A stretch of 12,665 nucleotides of DNA, from positions 1 through 12,665 of the forward strand of contig JASLIH010000164.1 of NCBI GenBank assembly GCA_030152105.1, in the 5' to 3' direction. Position numbers and translations under genes: made by a program. The notes beneath the pieces were generated by a model. That model saw nothing but the letters and a program-made list of their open reading frames with translations. It ran no database searches and was not told where the DNA came from. This document shows, in pieces, positions 6,269 to 11,765 of the stretch. The stretch comes from Actinomycetes bacterium. Its GTDB lineage: Bacteria > Actinomycetota > CALGFH01. The number at the start of each line of letters is the position of its first letter. Position 1 is the stretch's first letter.

Positions 6269-6828
6269 CGTGCCTCCTCGGTCGTCGAGCGGTCGGGGTG
6301 GCGGTCCTCCAGCAGCTCCTCGAACAGCGAACGGTAGTGGACCAGCGCCTGGCGCAGGTCCTCGGTGCTGGCCTCCGAGCGGTCGTTGGCGGCGGCGATG
6401 GCGTGGGCGGCCCGGTAGTCGTCCACCACCTGGGGGTGGTCGACCGAGATGTCGGCGGCCCGCTGCTCGAAGTCGTCGACCGGGTAGCCGCGGTCGCGCA
6501 TCACCGAGGTGATCAGCCGGTCGGCCTCGCGGGTGGCCTCGACCGGCTCGTCGACGAACTGGGCCTGGGTGTTGCGCCAGGCCTCGATGTAGCGGGCGCG
6601 GGCCTCGGGCTCCAGCGGGACGATGTCGAACCCGGCGCGGCGCTCGGTCCGCTCCTGCAGCTCGGTCTCGGCGGCCCGGCGGTCGCCGGCCTCCTCGACC
6701 GTGCGGTCGTACTCGGGCCCGAAGGTATCTTGAAGCTTCCGGCTGCGGCGCTGGCGGCCGGCGAAGATGGCCAGCAGGGCCAGCAGGATGAGAACAACGA
6801 GGATGGCGATGAGCAGGCCTGTGTCCAT
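6265..6828 (-). CDS. Membrane-anchored STEDLR-domain protein
   Basis: This 187-aa protein begins with one hydrophobic helix (about residues 3-23, GLLIAILVVLILLALLAIF) followed by RQRRSRK. It is therefore probably anchored with its C-terminal part in the cytoplasm, by the positive-inside rule. Residues 36-75 are charged and helical. The domain from about 85 to 175 carries NTQAQFVDEP, TREADRLITSVM and ASTEDLRQALVHYR, shared with the next gene. The region 113-150 (DRGYPVDDFEQRAADISVDHP) is absent from the partner. ATG 6828 is preferred over the in-frame TTG at 6846 because AAAGGA lies 7 bases before it and the hydrophobic helix then starts at once. The pair is co-translated (ATGA overlap). No function is known to me; a membrane scaffold for its soluble paralogue is a guess. 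Confidence 0.78.
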   Translation of the reverse strand: MDTGLLIAILVVLILLALLAIFAGRQRRSRKLQDTFGPEYDRTVEEAGDRRAAETELQERTERRAGFDIVPLEPEARARYIEAWRNTQAQFVDEPVEATREADRLITSVMRDRGYPVDDFEQRAADISVDHPQVVDDYRAAHAIAAANDRSEASTEDLRQALVHYRSLFEELLEDRHPDRSTTEEAR

Positions 6829-6862
6829 GGGCGCATCCTTTCCCAAGAGTCCCTTGTTCCGC

Positions 6863-6888
6863 TATCCCGTTCAAGCCGGGACGCAAAC
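6863..6888 (-). promoter_or_regulatory. Candidate SigB-type (general stress) promoter for the STEDLR pair
   Basis: On the minus strand GTTT (6888-6885), a 16-base spacer and GGGATA (6868-6863) resemble the GTTT-N14..16-GGGTAT pattern of SigB/SigF-type stress sigma factors. The predicted start near 6856 gives a leader of about 28 bases with the AAAGGA site. A single match to a short pattern is weak evidence. Confidence 0.35.
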
Positions 6889-6903
6889 CTGCGAACCAGA
6901 CAC

Positions 6904-7368
6904 TCAGGGGGCGGCCGAGGCGAGCGGCGGGGCGCTCTCGGGGTCGTTGCGGCCGTAGTCGACCAGGCGGCGGGCGGCCTCGGTGATCTCGGCCGGGTCG
7001 GCCGTCTCCGGCGACCACCAGGAGCCGAGCTCGTCGTCGTGGTAGCGGGGCAGCACGTGGACGTGGAGGTGGAACACCGTCTGGTTGCCGACCGACCCGT
7101 CGGAGTTGGCCTGGACCAGGTCGACGCCCCCGGCCCGGAAGGCGCCGATCACCCAGCGCGCCATCCGCCTGGCCATGGCGGCCACGGCCAGCCAGTCCTC
7201 GGCGTCGACCGACATCACGTCGGTGACGTGGCGCCGGGGCACGACCAGCACGTGGCCGAGCGTGGCCGGGCTGATGTCCATGAACGCGACGGTTCGTTCG
7301 TCCTCGTCCACCAGGTCGGCCGGCAGCTCGCCCGACACGATCTGGCAGAAGGTGCAATCTGCCTGCAT
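6904..7368 (-). CDS. HIT (histidine triad) family protein, HINT-like
   Basis: This 154-aa cytoplasmic nucleotide hydrolase is of the HINT branch, which cleaves AMP from phosphoramidates or acyl adenylates. The triad reads H100-L-H102-V-H104-V-L, and a zinc site of the HINT type is suggested by C5, C8, H47 and H100. The segment DISPATLGHVLVVPRRH (31-47) and NQTVFHLHVHVLPRY are typical of the family. The C-terminal extension after about 115 (WWSPETADPAEITEAARRL) is usual for actinobacterial members. ATG 7368 follows GGGAGGA with a 7-base spacer. It lies 59 bases after moaA in the same direction, so read-through from the cox-moa cluster is possible, though it may have its own start. The natural substrate is unknown. 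Confidence 0.93.
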   Translation of the reverse strand: MQADCTFCQIVSGELPADLVDEDERTVAFMDISPATLGHVLVVPRRHVTDVMSVDAEDWLAVAAMARRMARWVIGAFRAGGVDLVQANSDGSVGNQTVFHLHVHVLPRYHDDELGSWWSPETADPAEITEAARRLVDYGRNDPESAPPLASAAP

Positions 7369-7427
7369 GCCCGTGTCCTCCCACCAGAGACAGTCAGGGA
7401 CCGGAGCGTAACCGAAACCCGGGGCGG

Positions 7428-8408
7428 TTATCCCCCGATCTGGGACATGCCGCGGGCCGGCTGGATGAAGTCGGCCTCGTTGATGCGGTGGCCCCACTGC
7501 TTGCGGGCGACCGCGTCCAGGTAGACCTGGGCGACGGCGTCGTCGCCGGCCCCTGAGCGCAGCACCGAGCGCAGGTCGTACTCGGTGTTGGCGAACAGGC
7601 AGGTCCGCACCTGCCCGTCGGCGGTCAGGCGGATGCGGTCGCACTGGGCGCAGAAGGCCCGGGTGACCGAGGCGATCACGCCGACGGCGCCGCGACCGTC
7701 GCGGTAGCGGTAGCGTTCGGCCGGGGCGCTGCCCCGGGGGTCGGGCGCCTCCAGCCCGAAGGCGGTGTCGAGCCGGGTCAGGATCTCCCCGGCCGGGACG
7801 ACCTGGTCGCGGGTCCAGTCGCCGGGGGCGTCGAGCGGCATGAACTCGATGAAGCGCAGCTCCACGCCCAGCTCGCGGGCCCAGGCGGCCATCGGCTCGA
7901 GCTCGTCGTCGTTGAAGCCGCGGACCACCACGGCGTTGATCTTCACCGGCTGGAGGCCGGCGGCCAGGGTGGCGTCGATCCCGGCCAGGACGCGGTCCAG
8001 GGCGTCGCGCCGGGTGATCTCCTTGAAGCGGTCGCGGCGCAGCGAGTCGAGGGAGATGTTGGCCCGCTTGATGCCGGCCTGGCGCAGGGGCTCGGCCAGG
8101 CGGTCCATCAGGAAGCCGTTGGTGGTGATGGACAGCTCGACCCCGAGCGCGCCCAGGGCGGCGACCACGTCGACCAGGTCGCGCCGCAGCGTCGGCTCGC
8201 CCCCGGTGATGCGGACGGTCCGAACGCCCAGGCCGATCGCGATCCGCAGGGCCCGGATCAGCTCGTCCCGGCCGAGCACGTCGTCCTTGGCCAGCCAGGG
8301 CAGGCCGTCCTCGGGCATGCAGTACAGGCAGCGGAAGTTGCACCTGTCGGTGACCGAGACCCGCAGGTCGCGCACGACCCGGCCGAAGCTGTCGACCATC
8401 TCAGCCAC
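7428..8408 (-). CDS. moaA: GTP 3',8-cyclase MoaA (molybdenum cofactor biosynthesis)
   Basis: MoaA is a radical SAM enzyme that rearranges GTP to 3',8-cyclo-GTP, the first step of molybdopterin synthesis with MoaC. The 326-aa protein has the SAM cluster motif C23-x3-C27-x2-C30 (DRCNFRCLYC), TGGEPTLR, the second 4Fe-4S cluster as C253-x2-C256-x13-C270 (FCAQCDRIRLTADG, then VRTCLF), and the C-terminal ending SQIGG with the conserved Gly-Gly tail needed for activity. GTG 8408 is chosen over ATG 8399 because AGGAGG lies 5 bases before it. It overlaps moaE by 8 bases, so translation is coupled. No moaC, moaB or moaD is in the window. Its place after coxLMDE suggests cofactor supply for the CO-dehydrogenase-type enzyme. 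Confidence 0.96.
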   Translation of the reverse strand: MAEMVDSFGRVVRDLRVSVTDRCNFRCLYCMPEDGLPWLAKDDVLGRDELIRALRIAIGLGVRTVRITGGEPTLRRDLVDVVAALGALGVELSITTNGFLMDRLAEPLRQAGIKRANISLDSLRRDRFKEITRRDALDRVLAGIDATLAAGLQPVKINAVVVRGFNDDELEPMAAWARELGVELRFIEFMPLDAPGDWTRDQVVPAGEILTRLDTAFGLEAPDPRGSAPAERYRYRDGRGAVGVIASVTRAFCAQCDRIRLTADGQVRTCLFANTEYDLRSVLRSGAGDDAVAQVYLDAVARKQWGHRINEADFIQPARGMSQIGG

Positions 8409-8856
8409 GGGTCGCCTCCTCGGAGGAGGGCACGGCCTCGGGGGTGCCGACCCAGCGGCCACCGTCGGCCCAGAGCTCCTTCTTCCAGATGGGCACGGTC
8501 GCCTTGAGCTCGTCGATCAGCTCCCGGCAGCCGGCGAACGCCTCGGCCCGGTGGGGCGCCGAGGCGGCCACGATCACGCTCGGCTCGGCCGCCCCGACCA
8601 CCCCGACCCGGTGGGCCAGGTAGACGGCGCCGAGACCGTGGCGGCCGGCCACCGCCCTGGCCACCCGCTCCATCTCGGGCCGGGCCAGCTCGTCGAAGGC
8701 CTCGTAGCGGAGCTCGTCGACCTCGCGGCCCTCGTTGGGGCTGCGGGTCGTGCCGACGAACAGGGCCGTCCCGCCGCAGGCCGGGTCGAGCACCGCCCGG
8801 AAGGCCGCGTCCAGCGACAGCGGCTCCTCGGTGAGCAGGACGGTCAGGTTCACCAC
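8401..8856 (-). CDS. moaE: Molybdopterin synthase catalytic subunit MoaE
   Basis: MoaE works with the thiocarboxylated sulfur carrier MoaD to convert precursor Z (cPMP) to molybdopterin. The 151-aa protein carries GTTRSPNEGREVDELRYEAF (35-54), HRVGVVG, APHRAEAF (100-107) and the catalytic region ELKATVPIWKKELWADG, with lysines at 118, 125 and 126. Length is normal. The start is GTG at 8856, with AAGGAG 9 bases upstream; a second GTG follows at once (8853). It begins 25 bases after coxE and overlaps moaA by 8 bases. MoaD is not encoded nearby in the window, so its partner must lie elsewhere or further upstream. Confidence 0.95.
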   Translation of the reverse strand: MVNLTVLLTEEPLSLDAAFRAVLDPACGGTALFVGTTRSPNEGREVDELRYEAFDELARPEMERVARAVAGRHGLGAVYLAHRVGVVGAAEPSVIVAASAPHRAEAFAGCRELIDELKATVPIWKKELWADGGRWVGTPEAVPSSEEATRG

Positions 8857-8881
8857 CTCAACCTACTCCTTTCCCCAGACC

Positions 8882-10036
8882 TCACCGGGCGCCCTCCAGG
8901 ACCTCGCAGAGCGACTCGAGGCTTTCGAGGTTGTGGCCGGCCAGGAACACGTCGACGTGGGGCAGGGCGGCGGCCATGCCCCGGGCCAGCGGCTCGTAGC
9001 GGGGGCTGCCCTTCAGTGGGTTGACCCAGATCAGCCGGTGGGCAAGGCGAGAGAGCCTGGCCACCTGGGCGGCCAGCAGGGCCGGCTCGCCCCGCTCCAG
9101 CCCGTCGGAGCAGAGCACCACCACCGCCCCGCGCATGGACACGTGCTGGGACCAGCGGTCCAGCAGCTCCTTGAGGGAGGCGCCGATGCGGGTGCCGCCG
9201 TTCCAGTCGACCACCGCGGCCGCGACCTCGCGCAGGGCGTCGTCCGGCTCGGAGCGGGCCAGGGCCCGGGTCACCCTGGTCAGCCGGGTCCCGAAGCAGA
9301 ACACCTCGACCCGGCGCCCGGCCCGCATGGCCGCGAAGCCGAACTGCATCAGCGCCCGCGAGTAGGCCGACATCGACCCGGACACGTCCAGGATCAGCAC
9401 CAGCGGCCGGACCCGCCGCCGGCGGTCGCGCCAGGCCCGCCGGAACGGCTCGCCCTGGGTGCGCAGCGACGCCCGCAGGGTCCGGCGCTGGTCGAAGCGG
9501 CGCCCGTAGGGGGACGGCCGGTAGCGGCGGCTGTGCCGGGTCGGCAGGTGCACGGCCAGGGCCCGGATGACGTGGTCGGCAGCGATCCGCTCGGTCTCCG
9601 ACAGCTCCTCGAACGACTTGCGCCGCAGCACCTCGGCCCCGCTGGCCAGCACGCCGACCGGGATCTCGCCGTCGGTGGCCCCCTCGGCCGGCTCCCAGGA
9701 CTCCTCGGGGATGCCCTGGTCGAGCAGCACCTCCAGCTCGGGGGGCAGGCCCATGCGCTCGTCCTGGCCGCTGATCATGGCCATCACGTCGCGGGACCGG
9801 CTGGGGAACCACTCGGCGAAGGCGGCGTCGTAGGCGGCCAGGTCCTCCTTGCGGGCCACCATGGCCACCCGGCCGGCCCAGTAGACGCTGTTGCGGTCGA
9901 TCCGGTCCAGGGCGGCGACGGCCCGGCAGAAGGTCAGGATCCGCCCGGTCCCCACCGGCAGCCCGCGCCTGCGCAGCAGCCGCCCGAACCCGACCAGCCG
10001 CTGGAGGCCCGGCTCGGCCAGCGCGGCGGTGCTCAT
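8882..10036 (-). CDS. coxE: VWA domain-containing protein CoxE
   Basis: CoxE-type proteins cooperate with the MoxR-type ATPase CoxD in maturing the Mo/Cu centre of CO dehydrogenase. This 384-aa protein has an N-terminal helical region (GFGRLLRRRGLPVGTGR, 16-32), a basic linker RRRRVRP (about 205-211), and a C-terminal VWA domain with a complete metal-ion-dependent adhesion site: DVSGSMS at 217-223, T282 in NGGTRIG, and D311 in LCSDG. ATG 10036 overlaps the coxD stop as ATGA. There is no signal peptide, so it acts in the cytoplasm or at the membrane face. CoxD-CoxE pairs also accompany other molybdenum hydroxylases, so the exact client depends on the neighbouring CoxL. Confidence 0.92.
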   Translation of the reverse strand: MSTAALAEPGLQRLVGFGRLLRRRGLPVGTGRILTFCRAVAALDRIDRNSVYWAGRVAMVARKEDLAAYDAAFAEWFPSRSRDVMAMISGQDERMGLPPELEVLLDQGIPEESWEPAEGATDGEIPVGVLASGAEVLRRKSFEELSETERIAADHVIRALAVHLPTRHSRRYRPSPYGRRFDQRRTLRASLRTQGEPFRRAWRDRRRRVRPLVLILDVSGSMSAYSRALMQFGFAAMRAGRRVEVFCFGTRLTRVTRALARSEPDDALREVAAAVVDWNGGTRIGASLKELLDRWSQHVSMRGAVVVLCSDGLERGEPALLAAQVARLSRLAHRLIWVNPLKGSPRYEPLARGMAAALPHVDVFLAGHNLESLESLCEVLEGAR

Positions 10037-10941
10037 TCGGTCCCCAGCACCTGGCCGAGGCGCGCGCGGACCAGCTCCAGGTCCTCGTGGTCCTTGAGCA
10101 GGGCGCCCAGGGTGGCGGCGGCCTGCTCGGGCTCCAGCCGGGTCGCGCCGAGGAAGGTCAGGGCCTGCGACCAGTCGATCGTCTCGGCCACCCCCGGCCG
10201 CTTGGCCACGTCCATCTCGCGAAGCCTGGCCACCGCCTCGGCGACCTGGCGGGCCAGGGCCTCGGGGACCTCGGGGGCGCGCACGCGCACGATCTCGACC
10301 TCCCGGGCCACCGACGGGTGGTCGATCCAGTGGTACAGGCAGCGGCGCTTGAGGGCGTCGTGCAGCTCCCGGGTCCGGTTGGAGGTGATGATCACCGCCG
10401 GGGGCCGGTCGGCGGCGACCCGGCCGATCTCGGGGATGGTGACGGCGAACTCGCTCAGGATCTCGAGCAGGAAGGCCTCGAACTCGTCATCGGCCCGGTC
10501 CAGCTCGTCGATCAGCAGCACCGCCCGGGACCCGGCCCGGACCGCGGCCAGCAGCGGCCGCTCGACCAGGAACTCGCGGCCGAACAGGTCGGCCTGGCCC
10601 TCGCCCAGCTGGGCGGCCCGGACGGCGATGAGCTGGCGGGAGTAGTCCCACTCGTACAGGGCCTGGCTGGCGTCGATCCCCTCGTAGCACTGGAGGCGGA
10701 CCAGCTCGCGGCCGAGCAGGGCCGCCAGCACCTTGGCGACCTCGGTCTTGCCGACCCCGGCCTCGCCTTCCAGGAGCAGCGGCTTGTCCAGGTGCAGGGC
10801 CAGGTAGACGGCCGTGGCCAGGCCCCGGTCGGCCAGGTAGGCGTGGCCGGCCAGGGCCGTCTGGAGCTCGTCGACGGAAGCGAAGGGGAGGGCGCCGTCG
10901 CCGGGCGCCCTCCCCTCATGCCTTGTGTTCGTGTCGTTCAG
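10033..10941 (-). CDS. coxD: MoxR-family AAA+ ATPase CoxD (start codon unusual, CTG proposed)
   Basis: CoxD is the AAA+ chaperone-like ATPase needed to build the sulfurated Mo/Cu site. Counting from the proposed CTG at 10941, the 302-aa product shows SVDELQTAL (about 23-31), HAYLADRGLATAV, LLLEGEAGVGKTE (Walker A, lysine about 65), LQCYEGIDASQALYEWDY (83-100), VLLIDELDRAD (Walker B, 141-151) and sensor IITSNRT (184-190). No ATG, GTG or TTG is in frame between the stop at 10995-10993 and the GTG at 10731, which lies after Walker A. Homologues need the N-terminal part, so 10731 cannot be the true start. CTG 10941 overlaps the coxM stop as CTGA, and GAAGGGG lies about 10 bases upstream. Alternatively, one base is missing in the GGGG run after ATG 10919, which would give MRGRAPGDGALPF. 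Confidence 0.85.
   Translation of the reverse strand: MNDTNTRHEGRAPGDGALPFASVDELQTALAGHAYLADRGLATAVYLALHLDKPLLLEGEAGVGKTEVAKVLAALLGRELVRLQCYEGIDASQALYEWDYSRQLIAVRAAQLGEGQADLFGREFLVERPLLAAVRAGSRAVLLIDELDRADDEFEAFLLEILSEFAVTIPEIGRVAADRPPAVIITSNRTRELHDALKRRCLYHWIDHPSVAREVEIVRVRAPEVPEALARQVAEAVARLREMDVAKRPGVAETIDWSQALTFLGATRLEPEQAAATLGALLKDHEDLELVRARLGQVLGTE
10884..10916 (-). repeat. Perfect 13-bp inverted repeat at the coxM-coxD junction
   Basis: The arms AGGGGAGGGCGCC and GGCGCCCTCCCCT (10884-10896 and 10904-10916) pair perfectly around a 7-base loop. In mRNA this is a very stable GC-rich hairpin 22 bases after the coxM stop and inside the first codons of coxD. It lacks a U-run. It could reduce transcription or translation of coxD-coxE relative to coxLM, protect the upstream mRNA, or cause the sequence error suspected at the coxD start. 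Confidence 0.75.
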
Positions 10942-11765
10942 CTCGACCGTGCCCCTTCGATCGCCCGCCTGGTCAGCACCTTGGCCAGGTGGCTACGGTA
11001 CTCGGAACTGGCCAGGGCGTCGTTGGGCGGGTTGGTGCCCTCCAGCACCTGCTCGGCCGCGGCCGCCGGGTCGGACCCGGAGGCCAGCGCCTGCTCGACC
11101 GCACCGGCCCGCAGGGGCTTGTCCCCCATGTTGGTCAGGGCCAGCTTGACCCCGCCGTTGCTGGCCACCGCGGCCACGCCCACGATCGCCCAGTCCTGGG
11201 CCCTGGGGTGGAACTTCTGGTAGTTCCAGCCGGCCCCGGCCAGCTTGGGCACGCGGATCTCGGTGAGCAGGTCCTGGGAGCCGAGGGCCGACTCGAAGAT
11301 GCCCTTCCAGAACTCACTCGCCGGCACCGTCCGCTCCCCGCCCGGCCCCTTGACGACCAATGTCGCGTCGAGGGCGAGCAGCACGGTCGGGATGTCGGAG
11401 GCGGGGTCGGCGTGGGCCACCGTGCCGCCCACGGTGCCCCGGTGGCGCACCTGCGGGTCCCCGACCTCGCCGGCGGTGTGGGCCAGGATCGGGCAGTCGC
11501 GCAGGAGCAGCTCCGAGAAGTGGGCATCCTCCATGGTGGTCAGGGCGCCGACGGCGATGTGGTCGCCGCCGTCGCGGATGTAGTTGAGGTCCCCGATGCG
11601 GCCGATGTCGACCAGCACCGACGGGGCGGCCAGGCGCAGCCGCATCAGCGGCAGCAGCGAGTGGCCGCCGGCGAGCAGCTTGGCGTCCTCGCCGTGCTCG
11701 CCGAGAAGGCTGACGGCATGGTCGGCGGAGGAGGCGACCTCGTAGTCGAACGCTGCCGGGATCAC
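10938..11765 (-). CDS. coxM: CO dehydrogenase / xanthine-dehydrogenase-family FAD-binding subunit CoxM
   Basis: CoxM is the flavoprotein subunit that passes electrons from the 2Fe-2S subunit (CoxS) to the electron acceptor. The 275-aa protein shows both FAD-binding motifs: AGGHSLLPLMRLR (32-44) and TVGGTVAHADPASD (111-124). The CO-dehydrogenase C-terminal flavoprotein domain follows (NYQKFHPRAQDWAIVGVAA, then TNMGDKPLRA). The length is close to the usual 285. GTG 11765 overlaps the coxL stop as GTGA and follows AGGAGG with a 6-base spacer. The coxM stop is overlapped by the proposed coxD CTG. Aerobic-type molybdenum hydroxylases of other substrates have similar subunits, so CO as substrate is likely but not proven. 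Confidence 0.92.
   Translation of the reverse strand: MIPAAFDYEVASSADHAVSLLGEHGEDAKLLAGGHSLLPLMRLRLAAPSVLVDIGRIGDLNYIRDGGDHIAVGALTTMEDAHFSELLLRDCPILAHTAGEVGDPQVRHRGTVGGTVAHADPASDIPTVLLALDATLVVKGPGGERTVPASEFWKGIFESALGSQDLLTEIRVPKLAGAGWNYQKFHPRAQDWAIVGVAAVASNGGVKLALTNMGDKPLRAGAVEQALASGSDPAAAAEQVLEGTNPPNDALASSEYRSHLAKVLTRRAIEGARSS

Noticed and set aside
6265..6846. TTG 6846 as start of the membrane-anchored protein
   Set aside because: ATG 6828 has AAAGGA at 7 bases, while the TTG has no good site and would place charged residues before the membrane helix.
6864..6884. tRNA T-arm-like hairpin TCCCG-TTCAAGC-CGGGA
   Set aside because: The 7-base T-loop fits, but there is no matching acceptor stem, anticodon arm or D arm within the preceding 70 bases, so it is not a tRNA, and no integrase or att duplicate is present.
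7409..7430. Hairpin TAACCG/CGGTTA overlapping the moaA stop as a terminator
   Set aside because: The stem is only 6 bp with a 10-base loop and has no T-run; too weak to call, so read-through into the HIT gene remains open.
8735..10645. Very long plus-strand open frames opposite coxE/coxD (also opposite pepA 1422-2891, cytX 3858-5486 and 5950-7524)
   Set aside because: They are antisense to genes with clear motifs, have G-, H-, R- and Q-rich low-complexity translations with no recognisable domain, and arise because high-GC codons leave few stops on the opposite strand.
10033..10731. GTG 10731 as the coxD start
   Set aside because: It would remove the Walker A motif and about 70 residues that match the family, and it lies inside the KVLAALL helix.
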